This document shows, piece after piece, positions 1-9,786 of a stretch of DNA of 32,850 nt. A program made the translations under genes and the position numbers. How positions within the stretch are numbered: position 1 is the stretch's first letter; every line of letters starts with the position of its first letter. The stretch is from contig JALZUI010000025.1 in NCBI GenBank assembly GCA_023301545.1, positions 1-32,850 on the forward strand. The letters are read 5' to 3'. The notes under the pieces were generated by a model. It was not told the DNA's origin. It searched no databases and was given only the letters and a program-made list of their open reading frames with translations. Source of the DNA: Akkermansiaceae bacterium (lineage in GTDB: Bacteria > Verrucomicrobiota > Verrucomicrobiia > Verrucomicrobiales > Akkermansiaceae).

Positions 1-557
1 ACAAGAACCAGAATAAGGAGCGCAAAGCCCGTGTAGTTCACCAGGCGTACAGGCACCCCTAGCGTCTGTGCCACATCAGGCTCAAACGAAGTTAAGAGAA
101 TAGGACGCTGGAAAAGGGTTAAAATAAACACCGCAAGAAGCCCAATAATAAAGCTCATATTGAGGTCCGAATTGGTAAGCCCTAGGATATTACCCAGAAG
201 CCATTGCTCCAGCTCTTGCGTCTGACCGAGGTAATTCAGGGTGATGATGCCCAAAGCAAAGGCACCCGTATACAGGATCGATAGGGTCGTATCCTGTGAA
301 AGTCGGCTCATACGAGAAATCAAAATCGAGAACATCCCGATAGAAATCGCCATAATAACCGCCCCTACAAAGGCGCTAACAACGCTAAGCCCAACTAACA
401 AAGTAGCGAGAGCAATCCCAGGAAGCAGCGAGTGAGAGAGTGCCGTGAGCTTAAGCGGGCTTCGGTTGATCAACACGTAGGCACTGGCATATCCATTCGT
501 AAACCCAATGATGAGGCAGGCCAGGAAGGCGCGTTGGAAGAGAGTGAGTTCTAACAT
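1..557 (-). CDS. Metal ABC transporter permease (ABC-3/ZnuB-MntB family), truncated at window edge
   Basis: Minus-strand translation from ATG at 557 is open to base 1: MLELTLFQRAFLACLIIGFTNGYASAYVLINRSPLKLTALSHSLLPGIALATLLVGL...; hydrophobic, matching ABC-3 permeases; next to the ATPase and binding protein genes. Confidence 0.88.
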   Translation of the reverse strand, partial: MLELTLFQRAFLACLIIGFTNGYASAYVLINRSPLKLTALSHSLLPGIALATLLVGLSVVSAFVGAVIMAISIGMFSILISRMSRLSQDTTLSILYTGAFALGIITLNYLGQTQELEQWLLGNILGLTNSDLNMSFIIGLLAVFILTLFQRPILLTSFEPDVAQTLGVPVRLVNYTGFALLILVL

Positions 558-562
558 AGTGC

Positions 563-1324
563 TTAGTAATGCTTACAGTGAAAGAGTTCAATAACCGCCT
601 CGCTACTCATTACCTCCTCACTGGGACCAAAGGCGACTTGCCCATGGTTCACTGCCAAGGCGCGGTCAAAAAGCTCCGTTACGGTATCTAAGTTGTGGTG
701 AGAGGCGATAATCAGGTGCCCATCATCGGAGAGATTTTTTAGGGTATGAGCGAGGTGCGTACGAGATTCCGCATCAAGACCATTGAAAGGCTCATCGAGG
801 AGGATCACGTGCGCCTCCTGCGCCAAACAACGTGCGATGAAGGCACGCTGCTGTTGCCCACCAGAGAGATCATCGATCTGACGGTCAGCTAAGCTTGAGA
901 TTTCCATGACCGCCATGGCCTCTTCTACTTTTTCCTTATCTTTAGCCGTGAATTTTCGCCAAAAGCTAACTTGAGGGTAACGCCCCATCGCGACGACTTC
1001 GCGCACAGTAATGGGGAAATCTAGCTGATGCGAATCGATCTGTGGTAGGTAGGCAATTTCCTTCGCCCAGTTTTCAAGGGGCTCATTTTTCCAGAGAATC
1101 TCGCCAGACGATTGTTTTTTAATCCCCGCCAAGATACGGAGAAGAGTCGATTTCCCTGCTCCGTTAGGACCGATGACGGCCATCCTGTTCCCACAAGACA
1201 CCGAGAAATTAATGTCGCGGAGCACCGAGGTCTTTCCATAGGTAGCAGCGACGTAGCGAAACTCTAAATCATGCTCGTGAGCACAAGAATCTTCGCAAGA
1301 GGGATGACAGGAGGCTTCGCTCAT
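563..1324 (-). CDS. Metal ABC transporter ATP-binding protein (ZnuC/MntA-like)
   Basis: Walker A GPNGAGKST, signature LSGGQQQR, Walker B VILLDEPF; operon context with permease and binding protein. Confidence 0.93.
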   Translation of the reverse strand: MSEASCHPSCEDSCAHEHDLEFRYVAATYGKTSVLRDINFSVSCGNRMAVIGPNGAGKSTLLRILAGIKKQSSGEILWKNEPLENWAKEIAYLPQIDSHQLDFPITVREVVAMGRYPQVSFWRKFTAKDKEKVEEAMAVMEISSLADRQIDDLSGGQQQRAFIARCLAQEAHVILLDEPFNGLDAESRTHLAHTLKNLSDDGHLIIASHHNLDTVTELFDRALAVNHGQVAFGPSEEVMSSEAVIELFHCKHY

Positions 1325-1746
1325 TAGAGGAAAAAGGTTAATTCTTCGGTTAGGGTTCCTTCCGCCCAGATTGTACGCTCCAGAGTAGCCTTTCCATCGG
1401 GCATCACTTGGATAATAACAGCGGTCTCAGGGGTATTCTCCGGCCAATCAATCTTCAGCGTAAACTCTAGCGTACTATTGCTCTGAAGCTCCGCTTCGAC
1501 TTCATTGGAGGAGAGTGTGTCGAGCTCGATTTCTTTACCTCCAAGCAAGCATGAAATCGATTGGAAAGAATGCGCTCCACGAATGGTTAAGGAGCTAGAA
1601 ACTAATTCTGCAGTGTTGCCCGTGGCTTCACTTTCCTCCGCCACCGGCTTAGTCGACCTCTTACCAATGAGAGAAAACCCTAATAGCCCACCACAAAGAA
1701 ACAGAAGTCCAATGATGATGGTGGTGCGTATAGGAGAGCCGAACAT
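1324..1746 (-). CDS. Hypothetical membrane-anchored protein in the metal ABC operon
   Basis: 140 aa ORF with an N-terminal TM helix (TTIIIGLLFLCGGLLGFSLIG); ends overlap both neighbouring operon genes. Confidence 0.7.
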   Translation of the reverse strand: MFGSPIRTTIIIGLLFLCGGLLGFSLIGKRSTKPVAEESEATGNTAELVSSSLTIRGAHSFQSISCLLGGKEIELDTLSSNEVEAELQSNSTLEFTLKIDWPENTPETAVIIQVMPDGKATLERTIWAEGTLTEELTFFL

Positions 1747-2615
1747 TACTGCAGAGCATTAACGATTGAAGTTACGTTGTGTTCAATCATTTTTTTATAC
1801 GAAGTAGTAATCGCGTCTGCATAAAGAGCATCTCCCACCTTCGCGTTCGTTTCGAGCGCGATTTGTTTGAGCATCTTAGGGTTGGCTAATTTTTCTGGGA
1901 AAACGGCACGGACTTTTTTGTCCTTGAGTGTTTTTACGGTGTCAGCGAACTGCTTGGCCGAAATTTCTGATTCACGGCTAAGTCCTTCTACATAAGCCGC
2001 CTCAAATTTATACTCCTTACAGAAGTAAGCGAAGGCCGCGTGAGCGGTAACGAGGGTGCGTTGCTTTTTAGGAATTTTGGAGACCTCGCTTTTGACCCAG
2101 TTATGGAGATTGCGGTACTCCTTACGTAGAGCGGTAGCGTTCTCCTGGTAATATCCCTTATTGGTGCTGTCGGCTTCTTCTAGTGCTGCGGCGATTACTT
2201 TGACCGCGCGCTCTGCGTTTTCAACATTATGCCACCAGTGAGGATCAATTGCTCCTTTACTATGAGCTGGGCAGCAGGAATAAATAGGATCGGCATCGAC
2301 TTTTTGGGATGGAATCGAGCGCCCCACTTCAATGATCTGCTGATCACCCTGAAGCGTCTGCTGCAGACCGCCAAGATACTGTTCTATATTTTTCCCCATC
2401 GCGAAGATGAGAGCGCTTTCTTGCATTTTGGCGACTTGCGCGGCCTTAGGCTGAAAGCTGTGTACATCAGCCCCGAGAGGCATAACTTGAATTACTTCGA
2501 CCTTGTCTCCACCCACTCGTTCGATAAAATCGGTAAGAATCGGGTTTAAAGATGAGACGGTCAATTTAGCGCTAGAAAGCGTAATCGTGAGGAGCCAAAG
2601 GGCGAAGAATTTCAT
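1746..2615 (-). CDS. Metal ABC transporter substrate-binding protein (ZnuA/TroA-like)
   Basis: N-terminal signal, ADVHSFQP, DPHWWHNVENAERA, TAHAAFAYFCKEY and PEKLANPK motifs typical of cluster A-I metal-binding proteins. Confidence 0.92.
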   Translation of the reverse strand: MKFFALWLLTITLSSAKLTVSSLNPILTDFIERVGGDKVEVIQVMPLGADVHSFQPKAAQVAKMQESALIFAMGKNIEQYLGGLQQTLQGDQQIIEVGRSIPSQKVDADPIYSCCPAHSKGAIDPHWWHNVENAERAVKVIAAALEEADSTNKGYYQENATALRKEYRNLHNWVKSEVSKIPKKQRTLVTAHAAFAYFCKEYKFEAAYVEGLSRESEISAKQFADTVKTLKDKKVRAVFPEKLANPKMLKQIALETNAKVGDALYADAITTSYKKMIEHNVTSIVNALQ

Positions 2616-2636
2616 GTGATTTAGTTGGTTTAAAGC

Positions 2637-3704
2637 TTAGCGAATTTCTCTGCCTCCGTAGGAGAGCTCAAGTCCGACCCAGCCTTCGTGGAAGGTGTCG
2701 CTTTCGAATTGATTGTTGTTGTATTGAACACGAGCTTCACCGCGCCAATCTTCATTAATTTGGCGTTCGTAGGTGACGGCAGTAGTGTAGCGTTCACGCC
2801 CACTAGTTTCGCCTTCGTAATCGAGTTCAATCCACTCGAAACGACCGTGGAGGCCGATTCCGTTGCTGAAGCGGTAGTGGGCGGATAATAAGAGACTACT
2901 AAATGTATCCTCTGGAGTGTCTAAGACGTTATATTCTGCACGAGCAGTAAAAGACTCGCCTCCACCCTCTAGGCCATTAGCATTCCAGGTGTAGCGGTAG
3001 TCGATTCCGTAGAGCTTACGATCTGAGTCTCTATCGGAGTCAAGGTAGTTGATTCCTAACTCTTGCTGGTGAAAGTCGGTCGTATTGTAGCGCAAGAAGG
3101 CACGAACAGTGAGAACATTTCCTTCGAACTCCTCTTCTTCTTCATGTTCCTCGCCCTCTTCTTCCTCTTCCTCCTCTTCTTCGTGGTGTCCAAGAATTTC
3201 GCCGTAGGCTAGTGAAATACCAAAGATCCCAGCGTCGAGCTCCTTGAACCAGCTGATCTCTCCACTGTCTGTACCGAGTCCTTCTTCCCCGAGAAAGTGG
3301 CTCGTAGTAAAGTTTGCGTCAGCAAAGTCCCACCCATGAAGGTGAACTGCATTCTGAGTTCCGATTCGGTTTAAAAAACGTCCTCCACGAACCTCAAAGC
3401 CGTATGGAAGAGCGGCTTTTAAGAACGCTTCTTCTAACTCAGTATCTAGATCGCGGTCTTCGTTTTGGAACGTGTTCGTATTCGCAAAACCAGAAAGCCA
3501 TCCAAAAGCTTCAAAGTTAAATCCTAAGTCAAGACCTTGGAGGTATTGTTCGTCATCTGTAGGGTCGTGTTCGTGACGTGGAAGGCCTGAGTCTTCGGAG
3601 CTACCGGCTGCAAAGTTAAGTCTCGCACTCACCCATGCTTTTGGCTCGCTGGCGACAGCCTGTGCTAAGGAACAGACTACAAGTGTTGTTGTTAGTAATT
3701 TCAT
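2637..3704 (-). CDS. Outer-membrane beta-barrel protein with His/Glu-rich loop, putative metal-related porin
   Basis: Signal peptide, alternating amphipathic beta-strand pattern, C-terminal strand; loop HHEEEEEEEEEGEEHEEEEE; same strand as and just upstream of the metal ABC genes. Confidence 0.75.
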   Translation of the reverse strand: MKLLTTTLVVCSLAQAVASEPKAWVSARLNFAAGSSEDSGLPRHEHDPTDDEQYLQGLDLGFNFEAFGWLSGFANTNTFQNEDRDLDTELEEAFLKAALPYGFEVRGGRFLNRIGTQNAVHLHGWDFADANFTTSHFLGEEGLGTDSGEISWFKELDAGIFGISLAYGEILGHHEEEEEEEEEGEEHEEEEEFEGNVLTVRAFLRYNTTDFHQQELGINYLDSDRDSDRKLYGIDYRYTWNANGLEGGGESFTARAEYNVLDTPEDTFSSLLLSAHYRFSNGIGLHGRFEWIELDYEGETSGRERYTTAVTYERQINEDWRGEARVQYNNNQFESDTFHEGWVGLELSYGGREIR

Positions 3705-3826
3705 TATATGCTATAGTGTTGCGTTAATAAGACTAAGGATCTTACTACTGTCAAGCCCCCAATTGCACAAAAGTTGCATTTAATAGGTGATTACTAAGTT
3801 TTGGAAGGAAAGCGGGCGATTAAAAG

Positions 3827-3863
3827 AACGAACTAACATCGGATTACTCGACACTAGTTCGTT
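3827..3863 (-). terminator. Candidate terminator hairpin downstream of topB
   Basis: Perfect 9-bp inverted repeat AACGAACTA...TAGTTCGTT with a 19-nt loop; minus-strand tail CTTTTAAT. Long loop and weak U-tract. Confidence 0.35.
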
Positions 3864-3887
3864 TAAATTACTTTAACAAAGCGCTCT

Positions 3888-6506
3888 TTACTTCTTTTTG
3901 GTAGCTTTCTTGGCTGCTTTTTTAGCGGTCTTTTTAGTCGCTTTCTTGGCTGCTTTTTTCGCTGTTTTCTTAGAGGCCTTTTTCGCTCCTTTTTTAGCTG
4001 GACGGTCAGGGAAATGGAAGCTGACGTTGTGCTTTTCGATCTCTAGTTTGAGTTGAGCAGAGAATGGGCGCTTGGTTCGCTTGGAGATAAAGCCATTCAA
4101 TAACTCAGTCTCGCCAGTTTCCAGCATCTTAAGCACCTGCTCTTCTGGGAGGTTAAGCTGTAGAATGGTTTTAGAGATTCGCAGTCCGTTCTTGTGATCG
4201 TCATCCTTTAGGGCGGGGACAAAGAACGCCTTTTCAGTCTGGTAGACATCCGCATTGGCGCCGTTGGTCAACTTCACGTTGCCAACTTTCATGTCATCGG
4301 TAAACTCCTCGGCGCTTTCAGGCTCATCTTGGTCAAAGACGAAACTAACTTTCCCCTTAGCATCAATTTCTAGAGCCGCGTCAAAAGGTTTATTAAAGCG
4401 AGATTTAAAGCCTGAGAGTGGACCAAGGAATTTCTTAGCAAACAGCTCCTTAGCTTCCTCTGGATGCAGAACTCGGCCTGCAATATGCTTCCCAGAGCGG
4501 AATTTACACTCCAGCCCCTTACATTCAAAGTGAGAATCAGTTTGGCGCATAGGGCTCTCATTACACATTGGGCAAGCCGCTTCTAAATCCGGGTAGTCCA
4601 AGTTTTTAAGCATCTCAGCATGACTTTTAGCCTTAGTAACGATATCAGTCGTGAAGTCTAAGACCTCATGCATGAACTTATCACGCGCTAGAGTTCCGTC
4701 CTCGATCTGGTGTAACTTATGCTCCCAGTCTCCTGTCATCGACGGGGAGGCCAGGGACTCAATGCCGATTTCGGTAATTACTGAGATCAGGTTTAAGCCT
4801 GAGGGCGTCACGTGGATGTCGCGCCCATCACGAGCGAGGTATTTCTGACGGAGAAGGCCTTCAATAATAGCGGCACGGGTAGCGGGTGTTCCTAATCCAC
4901 GTCCAGCCATTACATCTTTCAACTCTTCATCATCCAGAAGTTTACCGGCTCCTTCCATCGCAGAGAGGAGGGTTGCTTCATTATAATACGCTGGTGGTTT
5001 CGTTTCTTTAGAAAGCGATTCGATCGACTTAGTCGCAGCAGATTCACCTTCGGTCGCAGCGACGAGCTCTTCCTTACCAGAAGCGGCGATTTCGCCTACT
5101 CTACGGCCATAGACCGCGAGCCATCCAGCGTCGGTAAGCACCTTCCCATTAGTGCGGAAAACATCAGCATTAGAGCCGTGGTCAATTGTGGTAGTACGCT
5201 CAGTAACCTCAAATACAGCTTGAGGGTAAAAGATAGCGATAAAGCGCTTCGTAACGAGGTCAAAAATCTTCTGCGCGGCATCATCGAGCTTCACAAAGCG
5301 ACCCGTCGGAATAATAGCGTGGTGATCGCTGATTTTCTTATTATCAAAGACCTTCTTGGTATTCACAATCAGCTTCTCCTTGTTGACGTGCTTGGCGTAC
5401 TGGCTAAGCCCTGGGTAGTCTGAGGCGATTGATTCCATAGTTCCGTGAACATTCCCGATGTAGTCCTCCGGGAGACACTTAGAATCGGTCCTAGGATAGG
5501 TGAGCATTTTATGACGCTCATAGAGCGCTTGCGCAATTTGGAGCGTTTGTTTAGCAGAGAAACCAAAGCGCGAGGAGGCCTCACGTTGGAGCGAGGTTAG
5601 GTCATACAGGAGTGGACAGGCTTGCTTCGTCGGTTTCTTTTTCTCAGAAACAACGCCGGACTTCCCTTTACAGCGTTCTAGGATTTCTTGTGCCACAGAC
5701 TCGTCCCAAATACGCTCAGCGCGCTTGTGAGCATCCGTTTCGTCTTTCTTAAAGTTCGGGTCGATCCATTTACCGATATATTCGCCCTTCTCGATACTGA
5801 ACCCGCCTTCAACTTCCCAATAAGGACGGGAAATAAAGTCCATAATTTCGTGTTCACGCTTTGCTAGAATCGCGAGCGTTGGGGTCTGTACTCGACCTGC
5901 AGCGGTAATATTGAAACCACCATGACGAGAACGGAAACAGGTCAAGGCACGGGTAGAGTTCAAGCCCACGAGCCAGTCAGCCTCCGATCGGCACTTAGCA
6001 GCGTCGCTCAGGTTTGACATTTCAGCGCCGTCGCGCAGATTACTCCAGGCTTCATTGATCGCGCCAGCAGTCATGGACTGCATCCAGAGGCGCTTAACAG
6101 GCTTCTCGATTTTGCCTAGGTCGATAATGTATTGGAAGATAAGCTCACCTTCCCGGCCGGCATCACAAGCATTAACGATCAGGTCAATATCCTTGCGCTT
6201 AGACAGCTTGAGGACTTGCTTCAAGCGTGCCTCACTTTGTTCGATCGGTTGGAGCTCAAATTTCTTAGGGATCGCGGGTAAAACATCGAACTTCCAGGGG
6301 AGACCCTTTCCGTTTGGACCAGTAGGCATCTTAAGCTCTACGAGGTGACCGACAGCAGAGGTAATCACCGCCTGGTCGTTTTCAAAATAGGTATTCCGGT
6401 CCTTACCTTTTTTCTCAAATGCCCCGAGTGCATCTTCCTTGCCGAGCACTCTCGACAGGTCAGTTGCCACGGACGGTTTTTCCGCAATGATTAGTGTTTT
6501 ACCCAT
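3888..6506 (-). CDS. topB: DNA topoisomerase III (type IA) with Lys/Ala-rich C-terminal tail
   Basis: [23 protein letters not shown]-terminus (Toprim), [28 protein letters not shown] active-site region, [15 protein letters not shown]; tail [31 protein letters not shown]. Confidence 0.93.
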   Translation of the reverse strand: MGKTLIIAEKPSVATDLSRVLGKEDALGAFEKKGKDRNTYFENDQAVITSAVGHLVELKMPTGPNGKGLPWKFDVLPAIPKKFELQPIEQSEARLKQVLKLSKRKDIDLIVNACDAGREGELIFQYIIDLGKIEKPVKRLWMQSMTAGAINEAWSNLRDGAEMSNLSDAAKCRSEADWLVGLNSTRALTCFRSRHGGFNITAAGRVQTPTLAILAKREHEIMDFISRPYWEVEGGFSIEKGEYIGKWIDPNFKKDETDAHKRAERIWDESVAQEILERCKGKSGVVSEKKKPTKQACPLLYDLTSLQREASSRFGFSAKQTLQIAQALYERHKMLTYPRTDSKCLPEDYIGNVHGTMESIASDYPGLSQYAKHVNKEKLIVNTKKVFDNKKISDHHAIIPTGRFVKLDDAAQKIFDLVTKRFIAIFYPQAVFEVTERTTTIDHGSNADVFRTNGKVLTDAGWLAVYGRRVGEIAASGKEELVAATEGESAATKSIESLSKETKPPAYYNEATLLSAMEGAGKLLDDEELKDVMAGRGLGTPATRAAIIEGLLRQKYLARDGRDIHVTPSGLNLISVITEIGIESLASPSMTGDWEHKLHQIEDGTLARDKFMHEVLDFTTDIVTKAKSHAEMLKNLDYPDLEAACPMCNESPMRQTDSHFECKGLECKFRSGKHIAGRVLHPEEAKELFAKKFLGPLSGFKSRFNKPFDAALEIDAKGKVSFVFDQDEPESAEEFTDDMKVGNVKLTNGANADVYQTEKAFFVPALKDDDHKNGLRISKTILQLNLPEEQVLKMLETGETELLNGFISKRTKRPFSAQLKLEIEKHNVSFHFPDRPAKKGAKKASKKTAKKAAKKATKKTAKKAAKKATKKK

Positions 6507-6651
6507 TTTATCTATTCAACCCCCTACCATGAGAATCCACTTTATAAAGTATTATTTTACTCCTTAGCCTAAAAATAATTTTTCAGAGACCCTTCCCGCA
6601 TCCTCCTCATTCCCTAGTTTACATCACTAAATTTGACGCTAGGCTACAGAT

Positions 6652-8016
6652 ATGAAACGCCTTGCCATGATCGACGTAGTCGGATTGACCTCCGGATTGA
6701 TCGCTGAACACGGAACATTCCTGAAGGAGTGGAGCAAGTCTAAGACCGTCTCGACTTTTGAACCCGCTTTCCCTGCGGTCACCACCACCGCCCAGTCAAC
6801 TTACCTCACGGGCGAACTTCCCTCATCCCATGGAATCGTTGGCAATGGATGGTACGACCGTACTGATGCGGAGCATAAGTTTTGGAAGCAGAGCAATCAC
6901 CTCGTACACGGAGAAAAGGTCTGGGAAACGCTCAAGCGAGAAAACCCTGACTTCACCTGTGCCAAACTCTTTTGGTGGTATAATATGTACAGTAGCGCAG
7001 ACTACACCATCACGCCGCGCCCAATGTACCCTGCGGATGGGCGCAAGGTCTTTGATGTCTACACGCAACCCATGGCCATGCGTGAGGAGATTAAGGCCGA
7101 TCTCGGCGACTTCCCCTTTTTCACCTTTTGGGGGCCTAAGGCTGGCCTTCCCTCCTCGCAATGGATCGCTAACTCCGCAAAATGGGTGGAGAAAAAGCAC
7201 TCCCCCAACCTCAACTTAGTCTACCTCCCTCACCTGGATTACATCCTTCAACAAGAAGGTCCGAATGGAGAGAATGTCGGCACCGAGTTTCAGAAAATCG
7301 AGGAAGTCCTCGCGGAACTCATCACCTTCTTTGAACAACGCGGAGTGGAAGTCATGCTGGTCTCTGAATACGGAATCTCTGAAGTTGATCAACCCATTCA
7401 CCTCAACCGCCTCTTCCGTGAGCAAGGCTGGATCACGATCAAGGATGAGCTCGGGCGTGAGCAAATCGACCTCGGAGCCAGTAAGGCCTTCGCCATCGCC
7501 GATCACCAAGTCGCCCACATCTACCTCCAAGACCAAGACCTCAAAGGGGAGGTGCGCCAACTCCTAGAACACACCCCCGGCATCGAAAAGGTCTATGATG
7601 GAGATGACGAGTTCGGAGAAGGCTTAGGAGGTGAACGAGCGGGAGATTTAATTGTCGAGGCTGAGGCAGGAGCCTGGTTCACGTACTACTATTGGTTTGA
7701 TGATGCCCTCGCCCCAGACTTTGCCCGTTGTATCGACATCCACCGTAAATGTGGCTACGACCCCGCCGAGCTCTTCCTCGACCCGTCGTTGAAATTCCCT
7801 CCTCTGAAAATCGCCAGCTTCCTGCTCAAGAAGACGCTCGGTTTCCGCGCGTTAATGGACGTCATTCCGCTAGATGCCAACCTCGTCAAAGGGTCGCACG
7901 GCCGCAGAAACGTCCCCACAGAAGAGCAGCCCCTATTCATCGGGAGCCAAAAGGCTCGTTCGGCAACAGACGTTCACCGAATCATCCTAGAGCACTTTAA
8001 GCCCAGCTCGCAGTGA
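6652..8016 (+). CDS. Alkaline phosphatase superfamily / type I phosphodiesterase-nucleotide pyrophosphatase family protein
   Basis: AMIDVVGLTSGL start, FPAVTTTAQSTYLTGELPSSHGIVGNGWY motif, HLDYILQQEGP, VSEYGI, DHQVAHIYL. Confidence 0.85.
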   Translation: MKRLAMIDVVGLTSGLIAEHGTFLKEWSKSKTVSTFEPAFPAVTTTAQSTYLTGELPSSHGIVGNGWYDRTDAEHKFWKQSNHLVHGEKVWETLKRENPDFTCAKLFWWYNMYSSADYTITPRPMYPADGRKVFDVYTQPMAMREEIKADLGDFPFFTFWGPKAGLPSSQWIANSAKWVEKKHSPNLNLVYLPHLDYILQQEGPNGENVGTEFQKIEEVLAELITFFEQRGVEVMLVSEYGISEVDQPIHLNRLFREQGWITIKDELGREQIDLGASKAFAIADHQVAHIYLQDQDLKGEVRQLLEHTPGIEKVYDGDDEFGEGLGGERAGDLIVEAEAGAWFTYYYWFDDALAPDFARCIDIHRKCGYDPAELFLDPSLKFPPLKIASFLLKKTLGFRALMDVIPLDANLVKGSHGRRNVPTEEQPLFIGSQKARSATDVHRIILEHFKPSSQ

Positions 8017-8017
8017 G

Positions 8018-8140
8018 CTACTTGATTCCCTCTGGACGCCAAGGGTCTTTCTTCTTCCCTGGCTGGAGAAACTGAGCGTCGTGTTTCGCATAAAAGGCAT
8101 GAAGCTTGCTACGCATCTCCGCTGCTAACTCTGGCTTCTC
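8018..8140 (-). pseudogene. Probable remnant of a sulfatase-type gene (C-terminal about 40 codons only)
   Basis: Minus-strand reading EKPELAAEMRSKLHAFYAKHDAQFLQPGKKKDPWRPEGIK* resembles the C-terminus of arylsulfatase-A-like proteins; an in-frame TAG (8141-8143) lies immediately upstream. Confidence 0.55.
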
Positions 8141-8148
8141 CTATCTGA

Positions 8149-8925
8149 TTGAAAGATTTCCCTCTTACCATTTGTAAGTTATCCCACGTGTTAAATTACA
8201 AAAACAACTCTATTGATACTCTACTCAAGTCCTTCCTACATATCCTACTTATTACTTCCTGCTATGCGGCGCCCCCTTTAGACGAGTGGGATAAAGTCCT
8301 CGATTTCGGCTTAACTTTTACGGCCGGAAACCGTGAATCCACCCTCGTCACTTCTGAGCTCGACTTACACAAGAAGACCGAAGCCCACGACTTACGGATA
8401 AAACTGCGCTACACCCTTCATGAAGTCACCGACAATACCGTACGCGATGAGATAAACGCCCGATTCACCTGGAATTGGATTTTGACCAATGACCTCTACG
8501 CCGGCTTCCGCTCTGTCGCACGGAGAGATGACGCTGCCGGCATTGATTACCGTTCACAGAACTCCGCAACCATCGGTAAGTATTTCGCCAAAGGGAAAGA
8601 CCTCACCTTCGCCCTAGAAGCCGGCTTGGGATACAACCTCTCATCCATCGCTCGGGAAGACATGAATAGCACCCAGTTTTATCTGGGGCAAAATTTCGCG
8701 ATACCCATTACTAAGCTAGCCTCCATCCAACAAGACTTCGCCACCTACACTGATATCGACGGTGGAGGAGACTACAACTTTGTCTTCAATCTCTCTCTAA
8801 AGACTAAAATTAGTGACTCCACAGATGTGAAAATCTCCTTCCAAAACAAGTTCGAATCAAACCCCGCAACCAACGCCAAGCGTAATGATGTTCGCGTTGT
8901 CTCTGGATTGTCTTACCGCTTTTGA
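8149..8925 (+). CDS. DUF481/YdiY-like outer-membrane protein (start uncertain)
   Basis: WDKVLDFGLTFTAGNRESTLVTSELDLHKKTEAHDLRIKLRYT and YFAKGKDLTFALEAGLGYNL pattern of DUF481 beta-barrels, ending SGLSYRF. The true start may be downstream of 8149. Confidence 0.7.
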   Translation: MKDFPLTICKLSHVLNYKNNSIDTLLKSFLHILLITSCYAAPPLDEWDKVLDFGLTFTAGNRESTLVTSELDLHKKTEAHDLRIKLRYTLHEVTDNTVRDEINARFTWNWILTNDLYAGFRSVARRDDAAGIDYRSQNSATIGKYFAKGKDLTFALEAGLGYNLSSIAREDMNSTQFYLGQNFAIPITKLASIQQDFATYTDIDGGGDYNFVFNLSLKTKISDSTDVKISFQNKFESNPATNAKRNDVRVVSGLSYRF

Positions 8926-8928
8926 AGC

Positions 8929-9786
8929 TCAGAATGAGAATTTCAGTAAGTTCTCATTCGTAAACTGCCTGTTATCTTCTACATCATGCAGATGTGATTT
9001 CAAGTGGGCGCGTTGTTCTAAGAACGATAATAAATGCTCGCGGTATTCAAAGAATAGCGGGTCAGTTAGAATCTCGGCACGATTCCTTGGGCGCTCCCAA
9101 TGCAGCGACATGACTTCGCCAATTCGAGCCAATGGGCCATTGGTCATCATAATAACGCGATCTGACATAAAGACAGCTTCATCCACATCGTGCGTCACGA
9201 TCATAGAAGTTAATTTTTCTTGAGCGACAATATCCAAGATAACATCCTGTAGCTCCATTCGGGTGAGAGAATCTAATCGTCCAAATGGTTCATCTAAGAG
9301 GAGAACCTTAGGCTTGAGAGCAATCGCTCTGGCAATTCCAACCCGTTGTTGCATTCCTCCTGATAACTCCTTCGGGAATTTCTTCATCGAATCCGCAAGC
9401 CCTACTCGAGCGAGCGAGTATTCAACGATTTCATGGCGCTCTTGTTTCGTTGCGTGTGGGTACACATTTTCAACGCCCAGCATCACATTCTCGTACGCAT
9501 TAAACCAAGGCATCAGGCATGGAGCCTGAAAGACCACGGCACGGTCGGGACCCGCACCATCGATTTCTTTATTATCGACGATGATACCGCCTTCAGAAAT
9601 TTCATTCAGTCCAGCAAGCATGGTCAGAACAGTGGACTTTCCACATCCTGAGTGACCAATCAGTGAGATAAACTCTCCCTGAAACATGTTGATATTAAGG
9701 TTCTCTACTACTCGAAAGTCGTCTCCAAAAGGGTTTGGGTAAGACTTCACTAAGTTAGAGATTTCTACATAGCGTTTGGAGATCAT
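8929..9786 (-). CDS. nrtD: Nitrate/nitrite ABC transporter ATP-binding protein (NrtD-like)
   Basis: Walker [55 protein letters not shown]; operon with nrtA and nrtB homologues. Confidence 0.85.
   Translation of the reverse strand: MISKRYVEISNLVKSYPNPFGDDFRVVENLNINMFQGEFISLIGHSGCGKSTVLTMLAGLNEISEGGIIVDNKEIDGAGPDRAVVFQAPCLMPWFNAYENVMLGVENVYPHATKQERHEIVEYSLARVGLADSMKKFPKELSGGMQQRVGIARAIALKPKVLLLDEPFGRLDSLTRMELQDVILDIVAQEKLTSMIVTHDVDEAVFMSDRVIMMTNGPLARIGEVMSLHWERPRNRAEILTDPLFFEYREHLLSFLEQRAHLKSHLHDVEDNRQFTNENLLKFSF

Noticed and set aside
241-435. Plus-strand 64-aa ORF
   Set aside because: Antisense to the clear ABC-3 permease reading frame.
3150-3190. Microsatellite-like cttctt/ctcctc repeat considered as a phase-variable tract
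   Set aside because: It encodes the Glu-rich loop in trinucleotide codons with mixed units, so length changes would stay in frame; no direct evidence of variability.
6539-6550. ACTTTATAAAGT palindrome in the topB/phosphodiesterase divergent region
   Set aside because: AT-rich 12-bp palindrome in a promoter region; too short and unsurprising to claim as an operator.
6758-7219. 153-aa plus-strand ORF and 125-aa antisense ORF (6823-7200) inside the phosphodiesterase gene
   Set aside because: Low-complexity Ser/Pro/Arg-rich translations fully inside a clear CDS in other frames; frame-shadow ORFs.
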